From: Membranipora membranacea | Taxonomy: Eukaryota > Bryozoa > Gymnolaemata > Cheilostomatida > Membraniporidae | Length of the DNA stretch: 64,000 nt | Direction of reading: 5' to 3' | Assembly: GCA_914767715.1 (NCBI GenBank) | Contig: OU612065.1 | Coordinates: 6,510,001 to 6,574,000, forward strand | Shown here: piece by piece, positions 36,010-48,488 of the stretch | Layout of the letters: each line of letters begins with the position of its first letter | How positions within the stretch are numbered: the first letter of the stretch is position 1 | Program-made: the position numbers and the translations under genes | The notes under the pieces: generated by a model | What the model was told of the DNA's origin: nothing | Database searches by the model: none | Seen by the model: the letters and a program-made list of their open reading frames with translations, nothing else

Positions 36010-39000
36010 TCATTTTATTATGGTTGGTTGGTTGGTTTATTTTGTCACAAACATTAGGTATGCTGCGAGATTGAGTGTTTATATTGTTACATGAGTAGGG
36101 AATACCAAAAAGAAACATATACAAAATGAGTAAAGTAAAGTCTGACTTCTAGTGGATTAAAAAATTTCTTGTAATATCAAAATCAAGTGTCTGAGGAATG
36201 AGTCTTTACCCCAGGCAGTTCTGTATTTAAGGCTGCGATATCTGCCTGAGGGGAGTTTCTCAAGAAAATTGTTTAAAAAATGTTCGTCATCATGTATTAT
36301 CTGAAGGGCCAGGTTCTTTGTACGTTTTGATATGACTGAATCTAGGTCCCCAATATCAAGCCCTAGTCTGTCGCCTAGCTTAAAAAACTTTCTCAGAGCT
36401 TTCTTGTCTCGTGAATAAATACTAGTGAACAAAATAGGTAGGCAGTAAGTTAGAATGGATACAATAAAACTTTTAAATAACATGCAGGCTAAAGGCTTTG
36501 TACTCTGATAATTAAAGGTTCTGATGACAAACATTCTCTGATTTGCTTTGGATACAACATTATTGACATGATCTTCAAAATGTAATTTGTTATCAAAGAG
36601 AACTCCCAAATATTTAACACTGTCAAAAATCTATTTTTACACCATTTAATTCTAGAGTAGGACTGTCAGGTTTATCTCTCTTAGTGGAGAAAAGCATCTC
36701 TTGGGTTTTAGAAGGATTTAGTAATAAGTCGAGTTCTTCGCATAGACCAGAGATTCTATTGATCTCATTAAAATAATTAGACAAGTCATTATTATCAGAG
36801 ATGCAACCAACAGTACAAGTGTCATCAGCATATTTTAAAATAGTTATATTGCTCTGTTCTGACCTAATCCTATTTGTATACACTGAGAATAATAGAGGAC
36901 TGAGGACAGAACCCTGGGGTGTTCCAGTGTTGGTGGTGATTGATGTTGAGAGAATATTGTTTACTATTGTTCTTTGTGTTCTGCCTGTCAGGAAACTGGA
37001 CACCCAGTTTGTAACTCTGGAGTCTAGATGTTGCAGTTCTGTGAGGAGATTACTGACACTGATGGTGTTAAATGCTGACGAGAAGTCGAGAAATAGGCAT
37101 CTTGCATAGTTGGCAGCTTGAAGGTCTATGTAACTAGTTATTGTGGTAATAAGGCATAATACTGCATCCTGGGTTGATCTTTTAGCTCGGTAGGCATATA
37201 TATATATACAACTATATATCTTTTCAGCAGACGTTCCATTGATTTACATGAGCAGCTTGCCAGGGCTATTGGTCGGAAGTGTTTAAGTTGATTTGGCTTG
37301 TCAGTTTTTGGCAGTGGTTTGATGATGGCCGATTTCCATATATTAGGAGTTGTTTGAGAGTCTAGAGAGAATTTGAATATATCCGTAATTACAGGCGCTA
37401 GTTGGTCAGCACAGAGTTTTAATGCTCTTGGTATCAGACCATCAGGTCCAGCACCCTTTCTAGAGTTGAGGCGTTTTAGTTGTGCCCTTACCGATTTTTC
37501 ATCTATTGTGCAGGGAGGTGCAGTTAGGTTTTTGTAAGCAGGTTGTGGTGGCTGAGTGTCTTGTTTCTCAAATCTGGCAAAGAAGTTGTTGAGTTCTTCA
37601 GGTTGGAAGTTAATATCTGGTTGTGACTTGGTGTTGTTGGTTGGAAGTCCGCTAATTTTTTTAATGTCGTTCCAAGCGTTTGCAGGATCACTGGCTAAGT
37701 GTTGTTGGATTTTTAGGGAATATTCTTCTCTGGCTATTTTATTTTCTTTTGAGACTTGCTTTTTGAGTTTGTGGTAGAGTTTTTTATTTCCATTTTTGTG
37801 GGCGTCATGTTTCTCATCTATCATATCCAGAATGCGCTTTGTAATCCACGGCTTTTTGTTGGCATATCTTTTAACTTGCTTTGGTGGTATGCATAGGTCT
37901 GTGCAGAAATTAATGTAGTCAGTTATGGTTTCAGTCCGCTGGTTGATGTTGTCATTGGCATCTGTGAGATTGTCCCAAAGTGTGGTATCTAAGCATGCTT
38001 GAAGATTATCGACATCGGAGAATGTTCTGCGAGTTGTAAACGTAGGTTTTAATTTAGACAAAGGTTTATAGGATGGCACGAGATGCATAATGTAATGGTC
38101 AGAGCTGCCCAGATGGGCTAATTGATGACATTGACTGTAGGCACCCTTGATCCTTGTATAGCATTTTGTCGAGTGTCTTGGTTCCTCTGGTCGGTTTGGT
38201 AACAGTTTGATAATATCCATTTAGTCGAAATTTAAGCTGGTTGAAATCTCCCATTACAAGATTAGGGCATTTCCTTTCAAGTTGATTAACATGTGATGTG
38301 ATGCATTTAGCAGTGTTTGTTGCGAGATTGTCCAGTGAACGGGGCATAGCACGATACAGATATGATGGAAGTAAACTCACGAGGTAGCCAGTGTGGACGA
38401 GATTTGACAGTTAGTTATTCACAGTTTTTATCAGTGTAGTTGTGGATAATTTGATTGTTTGTGGACCACTTTCTATCGATGAAAACCAAAATGCCACCCC
38501 CTTGAGTTTTACCACTTGCTTCTAATGTTCTGTCATTGCGGAATTGATCGTATCCATCTAGTTCAGTACGGTCCTTGGTGATATCCGGTTTTAACCAAGA
38601 TTCAGTGATACATATTAGTTGAGATTGGTTCTGCAGTCGTTTAGTACCGTAATCCCTCACCTATAGATCGCTCGACTTATAAGTGAAGGCGGCTATAAGA
38701 GAGTAGTATATAGACGCGACTATCATTTGAAGCATTATTATATTTAGTTTGCACCAAAACCTCTTACAATCACCGAAGATGAATAGCTCAGTGGTAGAGC
38801 TGGTAGAGTGTTCGACTTGTAAACATGGAGTTGTGAGTTCGAAACCCACTGAGGGCAGTTTTTTTCCCAAAACTACTTAGTTCATTTGTAGTGAGTGTAG
38901 TGTAGTGAGTGTCTTAGAGCGGTGGGGTGTCTTATAGCTGTGGGGTGTCTTATAGCTGGAGCATTTTAATTTTTTCTGAGGGGGGTGATTCACTTATAAG

Positions 39001-39345
39001 TCCGGTGACTTATAGGTGAGGGATTACGGTATATAATAATCCATGGAGTTCATCTAGTTTTTTGAGTATTGATTGACCGTTGGCGAGCACTATTGCAGGT
39101 AGTGGTACTTTACCGTTCCCGAGGCTATGTTTAAGTCGAACACCAGCACGCTTACCTCGCTTTCTAGGTCGTAATAATCCAGGATCTATATTTTTAACGA
39201 GTTTTTTATAATCCGATTTCCAAATAGCAGCGATGATGTCTTTATTTAAAGAGTTTTTATAATCCACTAGAGAATTGTAGTCAGCATATACGAGACTCGA
39301 CACACCTCTTGGATGATATACTTTTAGAAAACCTCAATGAATAAA
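36010..39345 (-). mobile_element. Non-LTR retrotransposon (LINE), frameshifted and split by a Tigger-like MITE
   Basis: Minus-strand pieces from 5' to 3': 39303-39040 (N-terminal part with a GQSILKKLDELHG segment), then the MITE at 39031-38645, 38644-38415 (endonuclease: LICITESWLKPDI, GGGILVFID), 38380-38099, 38220-37138 (endonuclease end, GAGPDGLIPRALK, HFRPIALAS), 37109-36623 (RT: LFLDFSSAFNT, GTPQGSVLSPLLF, catalytic YADD) and 36609-36157 (C-terminal region). A frameshift coincides with a (TA)n expansion at about 37195-37210. The 3' end is a CCAA repeat (minus strand) at about 36010-36035. The family differs from the LINE at 30334 but matches the remnants at 41643-45250 and 54312-54500. 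Confidence 0.9.
38645..39031 (+). mobile_element. Tigger-like MITE with tRNA-like block, copy 2
   Basis: TACCGTAATCCCTCACCTATA at the left and TATAGGTGAGGGATTACGGTA at the right, TA borders, inserted in the LINE. The internal tRNA-like block (about 38776-38857) carries a small duplication in the D-arm (GAGCTGGTAGAG), ACTTGTAAA with TGT, and B box GAGTTCGAAACCCAC. Confidence 0.88.
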
Positions 39346-40467
39346 TAAATAAATGAGGGTGAATATGAGTAGCAACAGTATAAACAAAGGCTGCAATAAC
39401 TGCGCCATTATGTTAGTAGGGCTTAATAATCCTATTGAGGGATTAGAGAGAAGGTGAAAACACAACCTCTCACTCTGAAAGCCAACTGCCAACTATTATG
39501 TTTTATCTCGCATGATGATGCAGTCATAAACGTGTTTAATTCTTCTAACTCCTTCTTTCACTCCTTCCCCCCCCCCTGGCACGACCACCAAATGGTAGGG
39601 AGCCCACTGTAGTTCTACTCCTTTGCTTTTATAGCTGACCAGGGCCTTTACTTCCGGTAATGTTTACATAATAGGGCACATTCATCAATTATAGACAAAT
39701 CTGATAGAAAAAGAACCAAGATAACAAAAATCATATCATTTGATTGCTTTGAGTTAGACATTAAACGCTGTGGAATATAGTTCATACCTGATGCAAAATT
39801 AGAGTTCAAAATCTTTTGAGAATAAAATTGTAGTTTAGATCCTCATATTTTGGGTTGGCTAACACCAATTTTCACTAGCTAAGTTGGAACTTTCTAGGCC
39901 TATACATACATACCAATACAATGTTAGCGAGCCATGGTTTACATCGTTTCAGGCATATTGTGCTAAGTTTTTTCCTCTGGGGTACACTTCATGGCAGTCT
40001 GTCCAAGAAGAATGTTTGTGACAATTATCCCGCAAAAGTGGGGAACATGTTTATAAATTATATGTAAATGTCAGATGGCGCCAAGGTCTTGATATATAGG
40101 ATATTTTTGGTTATGTATTTGGTTACTGTATGAATACCATATACAAGATGGCAAAATATCAAATATGATAATGTGAGTGACGGGTTTTCATCATTGTGAC
40201 TAACAGCAAATCCAAACTCTTTGCCATGACTGTTCTTGGATGTCGGTCTGCGCTTTATTTCCCTGCTTGTCCTAGTATGTATTTAGGTCACCTTATACTA
40301 TTCTCAGCAGCCAATAAGCACCCAATAAAACCAAACTCTGGATTTTGTTATTGTCATATCTAGGGAAAGTCCCTATTTAAGCCATTATAAATGAGATACT
40401 CAATAAAAGTACATCAGTTACAGGGAGCAACATATATGATAGGCTTGATAATCAGACAATAAACAAA

Positions 40468-43400
40468 ATGGCGTACACAGCTCAGTCTCAGTCTCACACT
40501 TCTAACTTAAACGTTCAGCATCCTACTCTGGGACAAATTGAATCTGGATCTATGGTCAGTTTCCTCTAATATCAATAACTATATATATGCATATAACAAT
40601 TCATGTTATGCACATACTATAGGCATATATGTATAATGTATGTACCATAATATCAATTTATGTACTTGTGGAGCAGCAGCGCATGTAATTTAATCTTTCT
40701 TCTACATGTCTTAACATTTTTGGCAGATGTATTATCCCACCATGATGGTGTAGTGTCAATGTGAGAAATTCCACTCACAAGTGACAGTCATGATCATAGG
40801 ACTACTGCATTTCCTGACTAGGAGGTAGCTCAGTTGGTTAGAGCATGCACTTTAACGCGCAAGCGTTGGAGGTCCTGGGTTCGAATCCCGCTGCAGTCTA
40901 CTGACTACTGGGCTCATATGACGCCCCAGGTGTGCTGCGACCTGCCTGCAAACTGAGAGCAACTTGGCGCCGAATACGGCGGCCGCGCCCTTAAGGCATT
41001 GATATTTCTCAGTCCTCGGACGGAGACAACACTTGCGATTTTAACCCACTTTTTTTTTTTGGCTTTGTGTGGGCGAAATGCACTAGTCCTATGTTCAAGA
41101 TAGTATTTTATATTACTCTATATATCTTACACCTACTACCTAGCTAGGGTATCACAATCCCTAGCGTTATTTTTGAAGAAAGGTTGAAGTTTTACTATAG
41201 CATCTTTGCTATAATATAACATTAACACCAAGCATGATTTTACAAGGAAAGACTCCCAGCATCATTACCGTAATCCCTCACCTATAGATCGCGCGACGTA
41301 TAAGTGAAGGCGGCTATAAGAGAGTAGTATATAGACGCGACTATCATTTGAAGCATTATTATATTTAGTTTGGACCAAAACCTCTTACAATCACCGAAGA
41401 TGAATAGCTCAGTGGTAGAGCGTTCGACATGTAAACATGGAGTTGTGAGTTCGAAACCCACTGAGGGCAATTTTTTTCCCAAAACTACTTAGTTCATTTG
41501 TAGTGAGTGTAGTGTAGTGAGTGTCTTAGAGCGGTGGGGTGTCTTATAGCTGTGGGGTGTCTTATAGCAGGAGCATTTTTATTTTTTCTGAGGGGGTGAT
41601 TCACTTATAAGTCCGGTGACTTATAGGTGAGGGATTACTGTATATCTATTCCGCAGATGACACTTGAATCATAGGCTGCATAGCTAATCAATCAGATCTC
41701 AACTCCTATTTTGATGAAATCCATAGAATTGCTAAACAATGTGCTGATTTAAATCTTTTACTAAACCCTACTAAAGCTATGGCTACATGACACATTTTTA
41801 CATCGATTTGGGGTCACGAGTGGTTAATCGGTGGATCTGCACGAGTGATTACTCGTGTTAAGTGGACATCGAACTTGTTGGTCTTTTGCCCGAGTGATCT
41901 GGACGTTCCTCTATGCTGATTGGTTGTTGATTGCTTGCTTCAATAAACACGTCATCTATCAAATCGTCACAGGCTATCAAAAATGGAGGAGTTGATAATA
42001 TCCTCCTATTTATGATAAAAAAGACCATAACTACAAAGATAGGAGTGGTGCTGTAGTGAAAATATGGAAGGTAATAGCTGTATCACTTGGAAATGGAAGC
42101 TGTCCTGACATGACATCCATAGTATAGCTTAGGAAAATCAATTTTAAAGAAGACTGAAATTTTATTTGGTGAAGATTCAAAGTGACAAAGACCCGGATTT
42201 AATATGACATCTATATCCGGTCATTTGTTAAAGTGCATGTAAAGGAAACAGGTTTTTGGTATCATTCTAGAGCTCTCAGTCTAGTTTAGAACATTATGCT
42301 ATGTCCAAAAGCAGCCTGTGGCCCAGTTAAGAATTATTTTCACTCGAAGTTGGGATGAGAAGGTACTAAAAAGGTACTATTTTTCTCCTTTGGAGTTGTG
42401 ATCACTTGTAGAAAATAGTACCTTTTTAGTACCTTAGATTATAATGGGAATATACAGTATCTTGTAAATAAGACTTTTTGTTATGACACAGTGGTTTTGA
42501 TATTCCCTGCATACAATATTAAACCACGCAGAATTTATCTATTGAATGAATGAGTGAATACAATGCAAAGTTAATCTGTCCCATGTTATGTGGCTTAGCT
42601 GGTAAAATGGGATAGTGTATAAAATTTCATAATTGAATGACAAAGCAAACGATCGAAATCAAGCACGGCAAAAATTACAACTCTAGCTCATCCGACAGCG
42701 AGAGTGATAATTATAGGGAGATTAACAGATCCAGTGAGAGCGAGATTGAATATCATTCAGGAGGCAATTGTAGCAAATAGACGTCGAGTCCATGTGATTA
42801 TCATAGGGAAAATGTCCCTGAGGTAGTCACACCAATGAACTTAGTTCATTGGTCACACCACTAAGTTTAAATCTGTATGATTTCGGCCACTTGAAATAAC
42901 CCACAGTGCTTTGACAGATACAACATTTTCTGTTAACCATGGTTACTGCTCGAGGTAGAAATTGGCAATATAAAGGCAGATCAATACATGGCTAAAGTAT
43001 TTCAAGGTTTTGTTTATATTTATTTGATGAATAAATGAGATTGTTGCTACATGGATTGTATTGAAGATTATAAATACTAAGATATGACATTCCAATCAAA
43101 CTCTGTCTTCAGCCGTTATGCTTTATGATTAGTGGCTTTCAATAGAATTTCAATGGAAGATACAAAATTTACACATGTAGACTGGATGTTTTTCTAATTT
43201 GCACAAAAATCTAGAATAATTTGTTTTTAAATCTCGACATTTCAGGCATTAGGATGATGTTAAAATCCAAAGCATGCGATGATTAATACTGAGTGATTTG
43301 AAGTTTTGAGAATCTTTACAACAATTTTTGCAAATATTCTGATGTTTGGACTCACAAGATTTTTTTCGGGTAAACTTTGTTGTTTACATCAAAAACTGGA

Positions 43401-46249
43401 ATTTACAAGTCACAAAGTAAATTGAAGTGAATAAAATTGTCATCTAGTTATTTCGGACTTCAGGGCGATGAAAAATGTAAATGAATTTGACTGCCTCCTA
43501 AAGAGAGGAGTATTGACATTCGTGTAAGCAGTGGAATACCTTGAGGAACTTTCTATATTATTTTACATCAGATCTTGTCCACCTGTGCATCACAGATACT
43601 CAGCACATCTAAACATGGACTATCAATATTACTGACTGAGTGCAGCATGCCATATGAGAACCTATGTCAAAGCACACATCAGTCACATAGGAAATTAATT
43701 TGTCGAGTTTTTGAGTTATTTCATCAGTATGGATCTTATTTGGGGGGCTAGTGTTGGATATTATCGCAAGATTTGGTACTAACCATAAAGCATTGTATGG
43801 ACCATTTTTAGGTAAATCTGAAATAAGCAAGGCTTTGTCAGCAGGAAGAATCCATTGCTCCAGTGTAATCTCATTTAAACAGAGCAAACAAGCGCAGCGG
43901 TATGAAATGAATATCACTCGCTTGAAAAGCTGTGGACAGGGAATGGGTCATAGTCATTGATTGTAATGTACAGTCAGTATTTATAATCTTTGGTACAGTG
44001 GTTCTTCTAATCTCTTCTTCAACATGGGCTCATAACAGAAATGAAGGTTGTTTTGATTAGCGTCTCAACTCATTAAATTTGAACTTTTATGTCATCGACA
44101 GACTTGTGAGTGACTTTGTCATGTATTTGCAAAAGTTGTTATCTAACCACAATAGTCACTAATATTACTGTATTTCCCCCATAATAGGCTCATTACAAAT
44201 CGCCTGGACAAGTTGGGCTGTGCATGAGTAGGCAACTCAATAGTGTTAACTTATAACCCCCAAACCTACCAGACCAAGTAACCCTGAAGACTTATTTTTC
44301 ATGCAAATGCATGTGTGATAGCTGTCTTAATCTCAATTCAAGCTCAAAAATGATACCAAGAACCCTGTTCCTTTACAAACACTTTAACACGCCCATTAAA
44401 TATCATTGGTCAATCAATTGAACTGAGGGTGTTCATTGGTCAATCTAGGCACCTGATTTATTACCCCACTATGACTCACTAGACCATCGAGTACTAACTC
44501 ATAGGCCTGTGTAGCAGTGTGAGATCGGCCGAGCATGTCTAGACATGCCATCGGCCTGTGATTACATCGTTACGTGGAGCTACAGGAAATGATGCTATCC
44601 ACCCAATATGTTAAACCGTCTACCCCTACACTTGTTTCAAATGATACTGCTATTGCTTTTAGTGATAAAGTTAAATATCTTGGTGTATTAGTTGATGATA
44701 AGCTGCGTGTTAATGATCATGTGCATGGTATAGTTTCAACCGCCTCTCAAAGGATGTATGTAGTCAGGAATTTTGTATTTTTAAGCTCTAAATCACTATC
44801 AAATATGCTTTTCAAAAGTTTTATTGTATCACGAATCTCCTATTGCTTACCATTATTTTTAAAAGCTTGTATGCTGCTGACAAGCAACGCCTGTGTAAAA
44901 TTTTCAAGGACGCTAGTAAGTTAGGCATTGAACATCCCGACATTTATACCATGATGGACAATCAGACACGAACACTGGCCTTACGTTATATTCACGATGA
45001 GGATCATTTCATCAATGATTTGTTGAGTAAATGTCCATCTGGCAGATACCGTACAGTAAAAGATAGAAGCTCACTGGGGAGAGACTGCTCTTATTTTAAA
45101 CGAAATACTTTTTTGGACAGAGATTTGATTTTTTATTCCAAGTGTCTTCGCTTTTTCTTGCTGATTCAAAGTGCCAGCAATTACACTGTATTTCACGACT
45201 CATTTTTTTTTTTAATAATGCTGTCAGTGATAGTAATAAAATCCATCCATCCAATACACAGAACAACTAATGCATCGATTTGACCAAGGAGTTAGGACCA
45301 CTGATATATATATATTATATGGATGAGGGGAACATATCTGACCCTGAACAAGCATATGGCTATTTACGTATGGTTGCTGGACCGCATTTCTCATCTTTGA
45401 TTGGTCCACACGTTCAGCATTGTTTATAGCTGACCGTTGTAATCTTTTTCTTGTCAAGCAGCTTGTCTGAGTGTTTGAAGCTTGTTATTGGGCGTCAATC
45501 AATGCTGCCAGATTTTTAGCTTAATTTAGATCCTGAGACAAAGTTTTTTTACGGATAGCATATCAACCGTTGCCCAGGAAGCCGGATAAAATTAAACTTA
45601 TCTGCTAAACTTTTCTGTTCTGCATCAAATTTTTCTATTCTGAATCAACAACAGGTGCTGCAGTTCTTGCTGAAAAGTTCGGTGCAGAAAAGTTTGATTA
45701 AATTCACTGAAATGTTTTATTCAATTCAGGCCTTTTTAAATTAAATTCACAACAGATAAGTTTAATTCTATCCGGCTTTCTGGGCCACAAATAGCCATGA
45801 AATGTATTTTACCACTGTTCCATAAATTCATATCAATGGTTAGGACTTGCTGATGAGTAACGGCTTACCTCATCTTCAAATCAACAATGTCATACTTCTC
45901 TTTTTTGTTGTAGATGAATGATTCTGTTCAGGAGCCTTACACCTGTCTCTATGTCACCTCGATTCTTGCTTCTTTATGCTGCACTATTTGGCCATGTAGT
46001 TTCATCGGCCTCATGCATACCATTGCTGCAAGAGGGGATTACAACCGCGGTGCTCTCAATCTCAGCCGAAAGAAGAAGAATCAGGCTTGCTGCTGGACTG
46101 CATGGGCATGTGGTCTTGGCTGGCTGAGTTTCATCACCACAATCATACTGCTTATCGTGTTTGCTGCTGAGCTTGGTGCTCTGTTCAATCATCAGCGTCC
46201 TATCATACCTATCCCTACTCAGTCTCCTTATGACAGTCATGGCTGGTAA
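40468..46249 (+). CDS. CD225/dispanin-family membrane protein, gene A
   Basis: Exon 1 40468-40554 (29 codons) joins in phase 0 to exon 2 45914-46249, giving 140 aa. The N-terminal tail is polar (residues 1-38). TM1 spans about 40-63 (LYVTSILASLCCTIWPCSFI), followed by a cytosolic loop with ARGDYNRGALNLSRKKK (68-85) and TM2 about 92-114; an Ile/Pro tail ends the protein. This is the CD225 domain shared by IFITM, PRRT2 and synapse-differentiation proteins, which act in membrane fusion and trafficking; IFITMs restrict virus entry. Juxtamembrane cysteines (CC, C57, CC) could be palmitoylated. The 5.4 kb intron holds a SINE, a Tigger-like MITE, a LINE remnant and a TTAA transposon. The exon 1 donor is GTCAGT, weak but the same in gene B. 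Confidence 0.85.
40822..41062 (+). repeat. tRNA-derived SINE, full-length reference copy
   Basis: A box GTAGCTCAGTTGGTTAGAGC, B box TGGGTTCGAATCCCGC, body with TGTGCTGCGACCTGCCTGCA and AACTTGGCGCCGAATACGGC, tail TTTTAACCCAC then poly-T. Related copies: 240-345(-), 18775-18975(-), 33730-33990(+), 54705-54940(-). Confidence 0.88.
41266..41642 (+). mobile_element. Tigger-like MITE with tRNA-like block, copy 3
   Basis: Same TIRs and TA borders as the other copies. The tRNA-like block is 41398-41470 with A box TAGCTCAGTGGTAGAGC, ACATGTAAA loop and B box GAGTTCGAAACCCAC. It abuts the LINE remnant that continues at 41643. Confidence 0.87.
41643..45250 (+). mobile_element. LINE remnant split by ~2.8 kb of inserted DNA
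   Basis: 41643-41785 reads YSADDT followed by LNSYFDEIHRIAKQ and LLLNPTKA, matching the RT end of the LINE at 36010-39345. The match resumes at about 44566 (QEMMLSTQYVKPSTPTL, VKYLGVLVDDKL, SQRMYVVRNF) and, after a frameshift near 44845, CPSGRYRTVKDRSSLGRD. The 3' end is a short ATCCATCC repeat at 45240. The gap 41786-44565 holds an uncharacterised insert and the TTAA transposon 42228-44387. There is an in-frame stop just after the YADD-like motif. Confidence 0.82.
42228..44387. mobile_element. 2.2 kb TTAA-flanked DNA transposon
   Basis: Ends TTAA|AGTGCATGTAAAGGAAACAGG and inverse CTGTTCCTTTACAAACACT|TTAA. It is the inverted relative of 25715-29742 without that copy's nested element. Plus strand about 42672-42780 encodes the acidic AKNYNSSSSDSESDNYREIN block, similar to the other copy with conservative E/D and S/N changes. 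The minus strand retains the RKCCICQSTVGYFKWPKS frame near 42945. A 102-codon minus frame (43917-43609) has no recognised domain. Confidence 0.8.
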
Positions 46250-46715
46250 CTAAGGTCAGGATGTACCTACAAAGCAGTGTCTCACATAGCATTGGATTGA
46301 GTGCTACCGAACTCTCTTTATTTCATAGATCTTGTTCAATATTTGCCATAGTAACTGCTGAGTTTGTTTGTTACTTGCTATTACATAAAACTTACATAGT
46401 GTTTCATATTTTAACCCATTTTATACCACAAGTCTAGATTTGTATTACAGTTTCATGTGTATGTACATATTCTCCACATAACTGCAATTTTAATACCATC
46501 ATCAGTTCCTGTTTTTCTTCGCTTATCCACTTAGCAATAAGACATTGTGCCATATAGTAAAGTAACTACTAATAAAGCTTTTGCGTTTGCCTTAGTATGT
46601 GTAAACCTTAGTTTTTTTGGCCGGTTCTTTGTTGTATTTTGTAATATTTCTCCACCGCTTCTTCAAAATAAACTAAAATCTTTACCGCTGAAGTCAATAT
46701 AAGGCAATACCTTGC

Positions 46716-47154
46716 TGGTAACTGTAATTTGCTGAACAGACCGAACGGAACAGCTGAACAGAGTTTCTCGGACTACTTTACAATTGTAACAGGTATTTGT
46801 TATGAATGCAATACCTGGTTCTGCAGAAGCAGTGACTTGTTATTCATGTGAACTGTAAATTGTGGAGTAGTAAGGGTTGCGACAGGGAGGGTGGGATATA
46901 CCACCCTCCCTGTCGCAACTAAGGAGTGTAACGTGCTCACACTAGTTTTCTTGGTATTACAGGACTGGTAAGTTCACTAGATAATGTATCTGGTTTGCTG
47001 ACTGATATATCTGATTATGTCGGAATTGGAACATTGATTGCTTCAGTCACACTTGGTGGTCTTGCCCTAAATCAGTGTTTGACATACAATTACACCAATT
47101 GGAGGGAAGCCATTTCAGGGCAACAGGTATTTTGTTACCCAACTGTTGGAAAAT
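46716..47154 (+). mobile_element. Insertion in the gene A 3' flank with 12-bp duplication and an exon-like frame
   Basis: Flanked by GCAATACCTTGC (46704-46715) and GCGATACCTTGC (47155-47166). Unit B has one copy of this site near 51553. The left end GGTAACTGTAATTTGCTGAACAG matches the TIR of the element at 49041-49965; the right end is not a clear TIR. Inside are a perfect palindrome (46877-46919) and an open frame 46964-47126 bounded by an acceptor-like TATTACAG and a donor-like CAG|GTATTT. A diverged relative of this frame lies at about 49685-49800 in the other element. Mutator-like by target-site length; this is tentative. Confidence 0.6.
46877..46919. repeat. Perfect palindrome, 19-bp arms
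   Basis: GTTGCGACAGGGAGGGTGG, 6-nt spacer, then its exact inverse. The GGGAGGGTGGGATAT core recurs at 12662 and 13347 and in weaker form near 52815. Confidence 0.85.
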
Positions 47155-47716
47155 GCGATACCTTGCCTGTGCTGTTAAATGTACATAAACTATATCTGCA
47201 TCTACATTGATCAAATGGACACTCTAGATACTGAACTATCGATCAGTTCATGTATAAACAGATCACAATGCAAAAGCACCAGCCACTTGGTGAACCGAAA
47301 CATTAGTTTGACAAACATTAACCTGCAGTATATAATAGATAAAATCTGGTGTATGTTTTTCAAGTTCAGCCTTGGTTGTCGAGTCAAAACCGTGTTTAAT
47401 TCTTTCATTCACTCCTTCCCCGGCCCGACCACCAAAATTCAGTGGTAGGGAGCCCACTGTAGTTCTACTCCTTTGCTTTTATAGTTAACCAGGGCCTTTA
47501 CTTCCGGGAATGTTTAACATATTAGGGCACATAAATCAACTATAGAAAAATCTGATAGAAAAAACAAATAGATGGTATTGGAATGCTTTCACTTTGACAA
47601 TTAAACGCTGTGGAATTAGTGTTCATACCTGATGCAAAAATATCATTCAAATTTAAAAAAAATGCCCAATGGAGAAGTTTTTCTTTCAGTGAATTCTTGA
47701 CTCCTCTAGGGTATAC

Positions 47717-47805
47717 TAGAATGTATTTGCCCTCTGTGATGGCGCCGCGCCTCGATACCAAACATTTGCAATATCCCTCCGCCACCACAAAGGGAAAATA
47801 CTTGT
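47717..47805. mobile_element. 89-bp MITE in unit B with 12-bp target-site duplication
   Basis: Flanked by TCTAGGGTATAC on both sides (47705-47716 and 47806-47817). Unit A has a single related site (CTCTGGGGTACAC near 39975). Imperfect internal inverted repeat (AATGTATTTGCCCTCTGTG / CACAAAGGGAAAATACTT). Confidence 0.7.
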
Positions 47806-47988
47806 TCTAGGGTATACGGCAGTCTGTCAAAGAAGAAAGGTTGTGACAATTCTCAAACTAAAGTATAGTGAACATGTTTTATTATATGGTGACCAATTTC
47901 ATGGAAATGGCAGATGGTGGAAAGATCTTGATGTAATCCTTTTAACGGCAAGGACATTATGGGGGTTAGGCGTCACTCTGGAAGATTC

Positions 47989-48363
47989 TTAAAGGGCAAC
48001 CAAGGTTTCGCAGCAATGCATTAATGGGTAGTAAATAATGTGCTAGGCAGCATCAGCTTTGTGCATTACGCTATGCAAAACTCAAAGTAGTTGCTGACTC
48101 TAAGCTGGATAACACTTCAGTTTAGGGGAGGTTCCAAGACATTGCTGTAATGATGATAGAGCACAGGCTAAAAAATAACAGGAACAGGAAACTGCTCTGT
48201 AGTATTCTATTTTAGCTGAGTTTGAGCACCTGATGGATGTAATGTTTCACAAGAATTCTGGCTGAAGAATCATCCGAATAAGATTTTGTCTTTTTGCCTA
48301 TGCAGAAGGTACAATCTGCTATTTATCGATGAAAAGTTGTTTGTAACCTTGGTTGCCCTTTAA
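47989..48363. mobile_element. TTAA-flanked MITE (AGGGCAACC family), copy 3
   Basis: TTAA|AGGGCAACCAAGGTTTCGC and inverse AACCTTGGTTGCCCT|TTAA; same interior as copy 1 but opposite orientation. Located in unit B upstream of dispanin gene B. Confidence 0.88.
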
Positions 48364-48488
48364 ACAAGCACGATTACGTGATTTGAGAAATACTTTGTTG
48401 CTAGATTGTAGTGAATGAATACCACATACAATATGACAAAATACCGAATGATATGACAATGTGAGTGTCAGGTTTTCATCATTGCGAC

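Noticed and set aside
38776-38857. Functional tRNA-Thr genes in the Tigger-like elements
   Set aside because: Acceptor-stem strands do not pair, arms carry duplications or deletions, and every copy is embedded in the same transposon.
41786-42227. A defined TIR element around the TTAA transposon inside the LINE remnant
   Set aside because: Possible ends (CTACATGACACA and inverse of TTACGTGG) and an AGCTA target repeat are too imperfect to delimit an element.
43609-43917. 102-codon minus frame as a transposase domain
   Set aside because: The related sequence at about 26220-26400 is disrupted, and no catalytic motif could be seen.
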